Positions 35,758 to 43,827 of a stretch of 64,000 nt of DNA are shown piece after piece. The notes under the pieces are model-generated. The model was given only the letters and a program-made list of their open reading frames with translations, made no database searches and was not told where the DNA came from. The position numbers and the translations under genes were made by a program. How positions within the stretch are numbered: the first letter of the stretch is position 1; each line of letters begins with the position of its first letter. Source of the DNA: Paremcibacter congregatus (lineage in GTDB: Bacteria > Pseudomonadota > Alphaproteobacteria > Sphingomonadales > Emcibacteraceae); the NCBI RefSeq assembly GCF_006385135.1, contig NZ_CP041025.1:1-64000 (forward strand), given 5' to 3'.

Positions 35758-35993
35758 CAGAGTTCCATTACTCAGTATACTAAGAATCAGTTAACAAAGT
35801 ATCACTTAAAGATAGCATGTGATATGTCGCACAACAATAGGACGATTTTGCCTAGTGATCCCGGCAGCGCCAAAGGGCTGGCGCTTATTGATTTTTTAGG
35901 GTGTTTTCGGGGCTAATTCAAATGAACTATTGAACTCGCCGCCGATCAGGCTTAAATCTTTGACATCAGGAAATTCTAAAACAGGAAAGTGGT

Positions 35994-36293
35994 ATGGGCG
36001 GTTTTGCGTATGATTTGGCGTGGTTGGTGGGCGCTGTGTTCGGGGCGATCAAATTTGGTCTACTGGTGTATATTGTGCTCGGCCTGCTGGTTTCTTTCTC
36101 TGTCGTCAACAGTCACAATCAATTTGTCGCGCTGGTCATGGGGGCGCTTTATCGTGTTTTTGAACCGATGCTGGCGCCGATCCGGGCTATACTGCCCAAT
36201 ATGGGCGGGTTGGATTTCTCGCCGGTTCTGTTGTTTATCGCGCTCGAATTCGTCAGCCGTATTCTGATGCGGGTGTTGTATAGCCTGGCGTAA
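35994..36293 (+). CDS. YggT family membrane protein
   Basis: The 99-residue protein has two hydrophobic regions (about 14-45 and 75-95) with the conserved YggT loop YRVFEPMLAPIRAILPNMGGLDFSP near 53-77. YggT proteins are small inner-membrane proteins of uncertain role, linked in various bacteria to osmotic tolerance and cell division. It starts a plus-strand group with yggU six bases downstream and folD overlapping. Confidence 0.9.
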   Translation: MGGFAYDLAWLVGAVFGAIKFGLLVYIVLGLLVSFSVVNSHNQFVALVMGALYRVFEPMLAPIRAILPNMGGLDFSPVLLFIALEFVSRILMRVLYSLA

Positions 36294-36299
36294 CGCCTG

Positions 36300-36617
36300 A
36301 TGCCGCTTACCCCGCAGGAAAAGGGTGTCCGTCTCGCCATCCGTCTGACCCCCAAGGCCTCGAAGAACGGTTTTGGTGCGGTGGAGCAGACAGCGGACGG
36401 CGGCGCACAGGTTAAAGCCTATGTCACCACAGTACCCGAGGACGGTAAAGCCAATAAAAGCCTGATCAAGTTACTGTCGAAAGCGCTGAAAATACCCGCA
36501 AGCCAGATTTCTGTTGCATCGGGCCAGACAAATCGTAATAAACAGATCTTATTTGACGGTGCGCCAGACGAGCTGATGCGCCGGTTAGGTCATTGGATAG
36601 AGGATCTCACCCCATGA
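36300..36617 (+). CDS. YggU/DUF167 family protein
   Basis: The 105-residue protein matches the UPF0235/DUF167 family: [15 protein letters not shown] near 12-26, [26 protein letters not shown] near 39-64 and [14 protein letters not shown] near 77-90. The function is not established. It is six bases behind yggT and its stop overlaps the folD start (ATGA), giving a tightly packed operon. Confidence 0.93.
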   Translation: MPLTPQEKGVRLAIRLTPKASKNGFGAVEQTADGGAQVKAYVTTVPEDGKANKSLIKLLSKALKIPASQISVASGQTNRNKQILFDGAPDELMRRLGHWIEDLTP

Positions 36618-37513
36618 GTACAAACACCACGGCAGATAATATCATCGACGGAAAAGCCTTTGCGGCGAAACTGAAGGAAAAAGTCGGTCGGCAGGTGGCT
36701 ATTCTAAAGGAACAGCATGGCCTCATCCCTGGCCTTGCGGTGGTTCTGGTGGGGGCGGACCCGGCGAGCGAAGTCTATGTACGCAACAAGAACAGCTCGA
36801 CCAAGGCCGCCGGCATGAACAGCTATGAGCATCGTCTGGACGCATGCGTCAGTGAAGCCGAGTTGCTGACTTTGGTTGAACAGCTTAATCACGATCCGGC
36901 GGTGCATGGTATTCTGGTGCAGCTTCCCCTGCCGAAGCATATCAATGAGGCGGCAGTGATCGACGCCATTTCGCCGGACAAGGATGTGGACGGTTTTCAT
37001 GTCATCAATTCAGGCCTGCTGGCCACCGGCGGCAAAGGCATGGTGCCCTGCACGCCACTTGGCTGCATCATGATGTTGAAAGACCGTCTCGGCAATCTGT
37101 CGGGCCTGGATGCGGTGGTGGTCGGGCGCTCCAATATCGTCGGCAAGCCGATGGCGCAATTGCTGCTGAATGAAAGCTGTACGGTGACCATCGCTCACAG
37201 CCGGACGAAGAATCTGCCCGATGTGGTGCGGCGCGCCGATATTGTTGTTGCCGCGGTGGGTGTGCCGGAACTGGTCAAGGGCGACTGGATCAAAAAGGGC
37301 GCGACCGTGATTGATGTGGGCATCAACCGCATCACGACAGATGAGGGCAAGACCCGTCTGGTCGGCGATGTGGAATTTGCGGCCGCCGCCAAAAACGCCG
37401 CCGCCATCACCCCGGTGCCGGGCGGTGTGGGACCAATGACCATTGGCGTTCTGCTGCAGAATACCGTCACCGCCGCCTGCCGTCAGGCGGGCGTCACCGA
37501 GCCTGAGGTTTAA
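36614..37513 (+). CDS. folD: Bifunctional methylenetetrahydrofolate dehydrogenase/cyclohydrolase
   Basis: FolD interconverts 5,10-methylene- and 10-formyl-tetrahydrofolate. I start it at ATG 36614, which overlaps the yggU stop; an in-frame GTG-type start at 36593 would add seven residues inside yggU. The 299-residue product shows the catalytic Lys region [40 protein letters not shown] and the NADP-binding [18 protein letters not shown], ending with [19 protein letters not shown]. All hallmark residues are present. Confidence 0.96.
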   Translation: MSTNTTADNIIDGKAFAAKLKEKVGRQVAILKEQHGLIPGLAVVLVGADPASEVYVRNKNSSTKAAGMNSYEHRLDACVSEAELLTLVEQLNHDPAVHGILVQLPLPKHINEAAVIDAISPDKDVDGFHVINSGLLATGGKGMVPCTPLGCIMMLKDRLGNLSGLDAVVVGRSNIVGKPMAQLLLNESCTVTIAHSRTKNLPDVVRRADIVVAAVGVPELVKGDWIKKGATVIDVGINRITTDEGKTRLVGDVEFAAAAKNAAAITPVPGGVGPMTIGVLLQNTVTAACRQAGVTEPEV

Positions 37514-37595
37514 CGCTGATGATCTGGTTTTTTCACTCGTCCTGGAGGTGAATTCGGCGTAGAGTTCTGGTGTAATTCGTTAAGGAGGGGGAAAT

Positions 37596-38309
37596 GTGTT
37601 GACCATCACCGATGCCTATCTAATCCATACGTTCTTTGACCTTATCGCGGCGCTGGGGGCTGTTGCCGGGGGATATTGTGTTTATCGCTGGCGACTGGAG
37701 GAACATTTACCACAGATGACCGATAGGATTGGCTATGGCTATTTTCTGTTTCTTAGTCTGGGCAGTATCGTCGGAGCCTTTCTGTTCGGAACGCTTAATC
37801 TGTATCTGTCGGGTATTCCGGAAATTGGCCGCAGTATTATCGGGGCCATTTTCGGCGCAACACTTATGGTGGAACTCTATAAAGGTCGAAGAGGCACAAG
37901 AGGATCTACGGGTTATATTTACGTGATTCCCTTGATAGTTGTGATCATCATTGGTCGGCTGGGATGTTTGTTTTCCGGTCTGGCGGATGACACTTTCGGC
38001 GTAGCGACTGGAAAAGCGTGGGGTTGGGATTTCGGTGATCAGGTTTTGCGACATCCCGTCGCGCTTTATGAAAGTGTGTCGATGCTACTCTTTTTGATTG
38101 GCAGTCTGGCGATCTTGCAGGCGCGGGTTGATCTTTTCACACGTTATGGATTTTATGTCTGTATTGGCTATTATGCCGTTCAACGGTTCTTTTGGGAGTT
38201 TCTTAAACCTTATCAGGATATCGCAGGGCTGTTAAATGTGTTTCAGATAATTTGCCTGATATTGGTTTTCTACAGCATAATAATGATAGGTAAAGCACGA
38301 TATGAGTAA
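37596..38309 (+). CDS. Lgt-like (prolipoprotein diacylglyceryl transferase family) membrane protein
   Basis: The 237-residue protein has about seven membrane segments and the two best-kept Lgt marks: GRLGCLFSGLADDTFGV near 128-144 and RHPVALYES near 158-166. Lgt moves a diacylglyceryl group from phosphatidylglycerol to a lipoprotein cysteine. This protein is shorter than true Lgt (about 290) and the loop with the essential His is not evident, so it is a divergent paralogue that may act on another lipid or protein. Translation starts at a GTG after a strong AGGAGGGGG ribosome site. It overlaps the radical SAM gene by eight bases. The segment is visibly AT-richer than folD. Confidence 0.78.
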   Translation: MLTITDAYLIHTFFDLIAALGAVAGGYCVYRWRLEEHLPQMTDRIGYGYFLFLSLGSIVGAFLFGTLNLYLSGIPEIGRSIIGAIFGATLMVELYKGRRGTRGSTGYIYVIPLIVVIIIGRLGCLFSGLADDTFGVATGKAWGWDFGDQVLRHPVALYESVSMLLFLIGSLAILQARVDLFTRYGFYVCIGYYAVQRFFWEFLKPYQDIAGLLNVFQIICLILVFYSIIMIGKARYE

Positions 38310-39720
38310 CGAGACGCGCAAGCAGACGCCTTATATATTTTATGGTCAAACCACCTCTTTATGTGAGGAATGTCTTGATCTGGTGCCTGCAAAAATCCTG
38401 ATTGAAGGTACGGATGTTTTTTATCAAAAGCGGTGCGCTATGCATGGCGTTCAAAAAACAAAAGTGTCAAGTGATGCGGATTATTTTCGTAAGACGAAAG
38501 CGTATATTAAACCAGGCGACCGGCCTCTCACGTATCAAAGCAAGACGGACTATGGCTGCCCCTTGGATTGTGGGCTGTGCCCGGATCATGAACAGCATAG
38601 TTGTCTTGCCCTGATTGAAATCAATGAAGAATGTAATCTGGAATGCCCAGTCTGCTTTGCAGAATCCTCACCGGAGAAGAAAACACATCGTTCTCTTGTC
38701 GAAATAGAAGCCATGATGGATGCATTGGTGCGTAGCGAGGGCGAACCGGATGTTTTGCAGATCAGTGGTGGAGAGCCCACCATCCATCCGCAAATTTTCG
38801 ACATCTTGGATAGTGCGAAATCCAGACCTATTAAACATCTTATGATCAATACCAATGGCGTTCGCCTGGCGCGAGACCGGGATTTTGTCCGGAAACTTGC
38901 GGATTATGCACCGGGGTTCGAAGTTTATCTGCAATTTGACTCTCTGGAGAAGGCGGTGCTTGAGAATCTGCGCGGTATCGATTTGAGGACGATACGCCGT
39001 AAGGCCTTGGAACATCTTGAGGAATTTAATATCTCGACCTCTCTGGTCGTGACGGTTAAAAAAGGGGTAAACGACCATGAAATCGGTGCGATCATTGATC
39101 ATGCCCTGACCTTTAAATGTGTACGGGGCATCACCTTCCAACCGGTGCAGGATGTGGGACGTAACGCGGGATTTGACAAAAACACGGACCGGCTTCTTCT
39201 TACCGATGTACGCCGTGCAATTTATGAGCAGTCCGATATTTTCACACCTGACGACATCATCCCCTTGCCGTGTAACCCGGAATCCATCGCGATTGCATAC
39301 GGCTTGCGTTTGGGCAAGCAGGTCATGCCGATTACATCGCTAATCCCGCAGGAGGATTTGATCGCGGAAGTGCCCAATGCCGTAGCCTTCGAGAAAAATG
39401 ACAGGTTGCGCGACAAAGTGATTGATTTGTTCTCTCTCTCAAGCGGTGACTTGAATACGGCCGAGCGCATGAGCTCTTTGCTCTGTTGTTTGCCTGAGGT
39501 GCCTGTTCTGGAAAATTTGGGGTATGAGAATATCTTCCGGATTACAATTGTTCAGTTTCTTGATGCGGCTAATTTCTGCGTCGGGAATGTAAAACGATCT
39601 TGTATTCATTTTATCACACCGGAGTTGGAAATCATTCCTTTTGATACTTATAATCTTTTTTATCGCAATGGGCTGGTTCATGAGATGAGAAAGAAACAAA
39701 GGGGATTATATGACAGTTAA
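38302..39720 (+). CDS. Radical SAM enzyme of the tetraether-synthase-like (MJ0619/COG1964) family
   Basis: The 472-residue protein has a Cys-rich N-terminal region (LCEECLDLVPAKI near 20-32 and KRCAMHG near 43-49, rubredoxin-like), a second cluster motif YGCPLDCGLCPDHEQHSC near 84-101, and the radical SAM motif CNLECPVC near 112-119 followed by ISGGEPTIHPQI near 154-165. This layout is that of the archaeal MJ0619/Tes family, which couples lipid chains through a radical reaction. Which substrate this bacterial member uses is unknown; relatives methylate or cross-link. It overlaps the Lgt-like gene upstream and a small membrane protein gene downstream, so the three are one operon. Confidence 0.85.
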   Translation: MSNETRKQTPYIFYGQTTSLCEECLDLVPAKILIEGTDVFYQKRCAMHGVQKTKVSSDADYFRKTKAYIKPGDRPLTYQSKTDYGCPLDCGLCPDHEQHSCLALIEINEECNLECPVCFAESSPEKKTHRSLVEIEAMMDALVRSEGEPDVLQISGGEPTIHPQIFDILDSAKSRPIKHLMINTNGVRLARDRDFVRKLADYAPGFEVYLQFDSLEKAVLENLRGIDLRTIRRKALEHLEEFNISTSLVVTVKKGVNDHEIGAIIDHALTFKCVRGITFQPVQDVGRNAGFDKNTDRLLLTDVRRAIYEQSDIFTPDDIIPLPCNPESIAIAYGLRLGKQVMPITSLIPQEDLIAEVPNAVAFEKNDRLRDKVIDLFSLSSGDLNTAERMSSLLCCLPEVPVLENLGYENIFRITIVQFLDAANFCVGNVKRSCIHFITPELEIIPFDTYNLFYRNGLVHEMRKKQRGLYDS

Positions 39721-39943
39721 AAAATTCTTTGGACATCTTTTAAGGGCAGGTGGAATTCTTATGGCTGTGCTGGCTGGGGGCTGTGGGTTGGTTTTCATGG
39801 TTGTAGATATATCGTTTGGCGAGCTCGTCTTGATACTTGGTGGCGTCCCCTGCTTGATTGGTATAGGGTTATTTTATTGGGGAAAGAATATACTCAAGAA
39901 AGAAAATGTCGATGTTGAAAAGGACATGAGTGTCTGGGATTAG
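39710..39943 (+). CDS. Small two-helix membrane protein in the radical SAM operon
   Basis: The 77-residue protein has two hydrophobic helices (about 13-33 and 37-58), with a Gly-Gly-Cys-Gly in the first, and a charged tail (KKENVDVEKDMSVWD). It overlaps the radical SAM gene by 11 bases, which argues for coupled expression. I recognise no family; it may anchor or assist the two upstream proteins at the membrane. Confidence 0.68.
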   Translation: MTVKKFFGHLLRAGGILMAVLAGGCGLVFMVVDISFGELVLILGGVPCLIGIGLFYWGKNILKKENVDVEKDMSVWD

Positions 39944-40018
39944 TCGTGTAATAACTTAACAGGTAAAAAAAAGAGAGGGCCCCCATCCTTTCTGACATAC
40001 CTTCATTTAAGTTGTTTT

Positions 40019-40222
40019 AGGATCACTAAACCCGCACGAAATTGCCGTGTGGAAGCCGAGGCTGATGGGTTTCAGGTGCACCGGTCCTGGTGGATTTCGG
40101 CGGACAGGGTGGTGAAAACCCGTCGTGACGGGCGCAAGATTGTTCTGATTATGCGCAATGGTCTGGAAATTCCGGTGTCGCGAACCCATCAGGCGATGGT
40201 CAAAGAACGATTTTTAGGGTAA
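40019..40222 (+). pseudogene. C-terminal fragment of a LytTR-domain regulator
   Basis: In one open frame ending at TAA 40220-40222, about 55 codons give a clear LytTR DNA-binding domain end: GFQVHRSWWISADRVVK, GRKIVLIMRNGLEIP and VSRTHQAMVKERF. The N-terminal part of the domain and everything before it are absent and no suitable start is present. The homology fades about 75 bases after the end of the small membrane protein gene. It looks like the stump of a regulator cut off where the AT-rich cassette begins. The left edge given here is approximate. Confidence 0.72.
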
Positions 40223-40259
40223 CTGTAACAGAGGGGATGTCTGTTACTGCAGGGAGTGA

Positions 40260-40982
40260 ATGATGTACGAGCTATTTATTGCGACTTTTGTGACTTTCTT
40301 TGTGGTGATTGATCCTCTGGGGATTGCGCCGATTTTTGCTGTCATGACCGATGGGGCCAGTACGTCTTTCAAGCGACGCATGGTGTTTAAATCAACCCTG
40401 ACAGGGGCTATTATCCTGCTTTTGTTCGCGTTCCTCGGCAGTGGTTTTCTGTCGGCGCTTGGCATTAGCATGATGGCCTTCAAGACCGCGGGCGGGGTAT
40501 TGCTGTTTATGATTGCATTGGAAATGGTGTTCGAAAAACGCACCGAACGCCGCGAGAAAACTTCCGAGGCTGTGTTGCATGAACATGAACTGGAGCATGA
40601 ACAGGAAGAAGCCGTCCGGGTGCAGCAGGCCTCAACAAAGGGCGGTCAGAAAGCCGTGGTGCCAGTGAGTGATGAGGAGGATTTCGAAGATATTTCTGTC
40701 TTTCCCATGGCCATTCCTTTTATTGCAGGGCCCGGCAGTATCGCAACCATCATGTTGATGATGACCCATCATGAAGGCAGCCGCACGGAACAGGGTGTGA
40801 TTATCGGGGCGCTGCTGATCACAATTCTGGTGACGATCATCATGTTGCTGATGGCGAGTAAGATCATTGATCTGATGGGTCAGACAGTCGCCAATGCCAT
40901 CACCCGCATTTTGGGTGTGATCTTGGCCGCGATGGCCATTCAATATATATTTGACGGCATCAAAGCCACCTTTATGGGGTGA
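40260..40982 (+). CDS. MarC family membrane protein
   Basis: The 240-residue protein has six predicted helices with MarC features: FVVIDPLGIAPIFAVMT near 15-31, and PMAIPFIAGPGSIATIMLM near 149-167. The role of the family is unclear despite its name. Between the two halves (about 95-140) sits an unusually long charged loop rich in Glu, His and Arg (HEHELEHEQEEAVR), larger than in typical members. A ribosome site AGGGAG precedes the two possible ATG starts (40260, 40263). Confidence 0.9.
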   Translation: MMYELFIATFVTFFVVIDPLGIAPIFAVMTDGASTSFKRRMVFKSTLTGAIILLLFAFLGSGFLSALGISMMAFKTAGGVLLFMIALEMVFEKRTERREKTSEAVLHEHELEHEQEEAVRVQQASTKGGQKAVVPVSDEEDFEDISVFPMAIPFIAGPGSIATIMLMMTHHEGSRTEQGVIIGALLITILVTIIMLLMASKIIDLMGQTVANAITRILGVILAAMAIQYIFDGIKATFMG

Positions 40983-41034
40983 GGCCGGTATTTTGAAGAA
41001 TTTAACTGATACTATAAAAAAAAGAGACTGATTT

Positions 41035-42897
41035 ATGGCGAGAAAGACGGGATTATGGGGCTACGTGGTGGCCGGTATTTTGGGTATGGTGAGCATCGGG
41101 ATCACAGCGGCGACGGCGCGCGATCCCCACTCCTTTGCTAATGTGGAGCAAGTGGCGAGTACGCACCTCAATCTGGATATTATCGTTGATTTTGACCGGA
41201 AGGTTTTTGAAGGTACGGCGGAATATGACATCAAACGCCTGACGCCTGGCGCGCATCCTTTCGTTCTGGATACCCGTGATCTGGTGATCCATAAGGTTGA
41301 GGTCAAGGCCTTGGACCAGGATTGGGAATTGGCGTCGTTTGAACTCGCCAAGGCGTTGCCGCCGTTAGGCTCGAAGCTGACCGTCACTCTGCCGGTCACG
41401 GCCAAGAAGGTGCGTATCCATTATGCCACGCGACCGGAGGCCACCGGCCTGCAGTGGTTGACCCCGGCCCAGACCGCGGGCAAGAAACATCCGTATGTCT
41501 TCACGGAATCTCAGCCCATTCATACCCGCAGCTGGGTGCCGATTCAGGATACGCCGGCATTGCGTTTGACGTATCATGCGCGGATTCGTACACCGGAAGA
41601 CCTGAAGGCGGTGATGAGCGCGCTTAATGATCCGGATGCGCCCCGCGACGGTGATTATGAATTCGATATGCCGCACAAAATTCCCCCGTATCTGATGGCG
41701 CTGGGGGTGGGGGACCTGTATTTTAAATCCATGTCTGAAAATACTGGCGTGTATGGCGAAGCCTATATTCTGGATGGGGCCGCCGCTGAATTTGCCGATA
41801 CCTATAAAATGATGCAAGTGGCGGAAAAAATGTATGGCCCTTACCAATGGGGACGTTACGACATTCTGATGATGCCGCCGAGCTATCCCATGGGCGGTAT
41901 GGAAAATCCGATGTTAAGCTTCATCACGCCGACGGTTATCGCCGGTGATAAAAGCCTGGTGGGGCTGATTGCCCATGAATTGGCGCACAGCTGGTCTGGA
42001 AATTTGGTGACCAATGCCAACTGGAATGACTTGTGGCTCAATGAAGGCACCACATCCTATGTGGAAAACCGTATTATGGAAGAAGTGTATGGTCCGAAGC
42101 GCGCCTTGATGGAACAGGTATTGGCGGTTCAGGGCTTGCACCGGGGACTGAAACGGCTTGACCCGGCCGACACCAGCCTGCATGCAAATTTGGACGGTCG
42201 GGACCCTGACGATGCTTTTAGCGAGATTCCTTATGATAAAGGGCAGCTGTTTTTACGTTATCTGGAAGAGAAATTTGGCCGGGCGCGGTTCGACCCTTTC
42301 CTGAAGGGGTATTTTACCGCCCATGCATTCGAGAATATTTCATCGGAAAAATTTATCGCCTACCTTCAGGCCAACCTGTTGAAAAAATATCCGGGCGTTG
42401 TGTCTATGGAGAAGGTCAGGGAATGGATTTATGGCACTGGCCTGCCTGAAGATGCGCCAAATCCGACATCCAATGTGTTTGAGGTGGTTGCGCAGCAACA
42501 GAGCGACTGGTTGGGGGGCAAGATGCAGCTCAGCCAGATTCCGACCGGTGAGTGGACAGTTCATGAATGGCTGTATTTTATCACAAATCTGCCCAAGGAC
42601 CTGAAGGCTCAACATATGGCGGAGCTGGACCGGGCCTTTGACCTGACGCGCTCCACCAACAACGAGATCGCCCATGCCTGGCTGTTGCAGGGCCTGAAAC
42701 ATGATTATAAGGCGGTCACGTCCCGCTTGCGGGAATATTTGCCGGTGATCGGGCGCAAGAAACTGATCCTGCCGCTTTATGAGCAGTTGGCGACAACACC
42801 CGACGGCTTGAAGCTGGCCCGCGAGATTTACGTTGCGGCCCGTGAAGGTTATCATCCTTCGGCGCAAAAGGCTCTGGATAAGGTTTTGGCGCAGTGA
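41035..42897 (+). CDS. Secreted M1 family aminopeptidase
   Basis: The 620-residue enzyme belongs to the M1 (leukotriene A4 hydrolase-like) zinc aminopeptidases. It has a signal peptide (about 1-25), the substrate-binding GGMENPM near 285-291, the zinc motif HELAHSW (His314, Glu315, His318) with the third ligand Glu in WLNEGTTSYVENR, and the C-terminal helical domain found in LTA4H-type enzymes. It would trim peptides in the periplasm. It is transcribed alone and ends at a strong terminator. Confidence 0.93.
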   Translation: MARKTGLWGYVVAGILGMVSIGITAATARDPHSFANVEQVASTHLNLDIIVDFDRKVFEGTAEYDIKRLTPGAHPFVLDTRDLVIHKVEVKALDQDWELASFELAKALPPLGSKLTVTLPVTAKKVRIHYATRPEATGLQWLTPAQTAGKKHPYVFTESQPIHTRSWVPIQDTPALRLTYHARIRTPEDLKAVMSALNDPDAPRDGDYEFDMPHKIPPYLMALGVGDLYFKSMSENTGVYGEAYILDGAAAEFADTYKMMQVAEKMYGPYQWGRYDILMMPPSYPMGGMENPMLSFITPTVIAGDKSLVGLIAHELAHSWSGNLVTNANWNDLWLNEGTTSYVENRIMEEVYGPKRALMEQVLAVQGLHRGLKRLDPADTSLHANLDGRDPDDAFSEIPYDKGQLFLRYLEEKFGRARFDPFLKGYFTAHAFENISSEKFIAYLQANLLKKYPGVVSMEKVREWIYGTGLPEDAPNPTSNVFEVVAQQQSDWLGGKMQLSQIPTGEWTVHEWLYFITNLPKDLKAQHMAELDRAFDLTRSTNNEIAHAWLLQGLKHDYKAVTSRLREYLPVIGRKKLILPLYEQLATTPDGLKLAREIYVAAREGYHPSAQKALDKVLAQ

Positions 42898-42940
42898 AAT
42901 GAGAATTTAATTAATTCTCAAACAATAGTGAAAAATATGA

Positions 42941-42977
42941 ACAGTTAGTGGTGCAAATCACTAACTGTTTTTGTTTT
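42941..42977 (+). terminator. Terminator of the M1 aminopeptidase gene
   Basis: A perfect ten-base stem ACAGTTAGTG and complement (42941-42950 and 42959-42968) with an eight-base loop is followed by a T-rich run. A smaller AT palindrome (42901-42919) lies just before it. Confidence 0.9.
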
Positions 42978-43048
42978 GTGCGCTGTTAAAATTCATAAAA
43001 GTCATATTAATTCATATTTTTCAATGACTTGTCGATTTATAAATAAAC

Positions 43049-43065
43049 TGGCACGGTCTGTGCAA
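43049..43065 (+). promoter_or_regulatory. Sigma-54-type promoter before the small Arg-rich gene
   Basis: TGGCACGGTCTGTGCAA fits the sigma-54 consensus nearly perfectly: TGGCACG at the -24 element and TGCA at the -12 element, with the GG (43050-43051) and GC (43062-43063) exactly ten bases apart. The predicted start is near 43075, 36 bases before the ATG at 43111. It lies in a true intergenic region right after a terminator. Confidence 0.65.
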
Positions 43066-43110
43066 TGTAGGAAATATCAAACAAACAACCTTTACTTACG
43101 GAGATAAGAT

Positions 43111-43239
43111 ATGACCTTTTTTGACAAATTGACCAAGAAGAAAACTGACACTAAATCCATGTTTCAGGCCCAGCCGGTGACGGCGCAATATGCCCGTCGG
43201 GCGCGTCGTAGCCGCCGGTCGTCCTTTTCCTTTGCCTGA
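43111..43239 (+). CDS. Small Arg-rich protein (42 residues)
   Basis: A 43-codon reading frame (MTFFDKLTKKKTDTKS... ending RRSSFSFA, TGA 43237-43239) starts behind an ACGGAGAT ribosome site eight bases upstream and a near-consensus sigma-54 promoter. The N-terminal half is an amphipathic Lys-rich stretch, and the C-terminal half has the run ARRARRSRRSS, very basic. I recognise no family; it could bind RNA, DNA or membranes. The NTF2-like gene begins 28 bases after its stop and may share the transcript. Confidence 0.6.
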   Translation: MTFFDKLTKKKTDTKSMFQAQPVTAQYARRARRSRRSSFSFA

Positions 43240-43267
43240 TCACATGACCATTTTGGGAGGAAGAATG

Positions 43268-43816
43268 ATGACTGAAAAATTTTTGATGATTGTTATGACT
43301 GTCATGAGCTTTGCGATCCTGATCCTGGGATTGGTCAGCTTTCCGATGATGGCCTCGGCCGGGGAAAGGGAGGATCTATCGCGCCTTCTCGCTGCAAAAG
43401 ATCGCCAGCTTTTTGATAACAGCTTTGGCAATTGCAATGCGGCGGAGATCGACAAGATTATCGCGCCGGATTTTGAATTTTATCATGATAAAGGCGGCGC
43501 GACCCTGTCGAAGGAAGCCTTTATGCAGGATGTGGCCAACGGCATGTGCAAAACGCAGGACCCGGAGAGCGGTTATAAGTCTTTTCGGGTGTTGACAGAA
43601 GGCAGCCTGAAGGTTTTTCCCCTCTATACCAATAGCAAACAGGAGACGCTCTACGGCGCGGTGCAGACCGGGGAGCATTCCTTTTATGAAAGCTATCACG
43701 GCTCCAACCCGCAATTTCGCTCCGTGGCCAAATTCACCCACCTGTGGATGCTACAGGACGGTGTCTGGCGTATCACAAGGGTGATCAGCTATGATCATCA
43801 GGCCCCGGCGGAGTAA
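43268..43816 (+). CDS. Exported NTF2-like (DUF4440) protein
   Basis: I choose ATG 43268 (43265 is one codon earlier) because of the GGGAGG site just upstream; a longer in-frame start at 43190 would lie inside the small upstream gene. The protein starts with a signal peptide (core IVMTVMSFAILILGLVSF, cleavage near MASA) followed by a 140-residue cone-shaped fold of the DUF4440/SnoaL type: LLAAKDRQLFDNSFG, APDFEFYHDKGG and KFTHLWMLQDGVWRITRVISYDH. Its function is unknown; such proteins are often found with beta-lactamase-fold hydrolases, as here with the convergent neighbour. Confidence 0.82.
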   Translation: MTEKFLMIVMTVMSFAILILGLVSFPMMASAGEREDLSRLLAAKDRQLFDNSFGNCNAAEIDKIIAPDFEFYHDKGGATLSKEAFMQDVANGMCKTQDPESGYKSFRVLTEGSLKVFPLYTNSKQETLYGAVQTGEHSFYESYHGSNPQFRSVAKFTHLWMLQDGVWRITRVISYDHQAPAE

Positions 43817-43827
43817 AGGGTTTGTTG

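Noticed and set aside
43190-43267. N-terminal extension of the NTF2-like protein
   Set aside because: The extension has no ribosome site, overlaps a better small gene in another frame and precedes a proper signal peptide that begins at 43265/43268.
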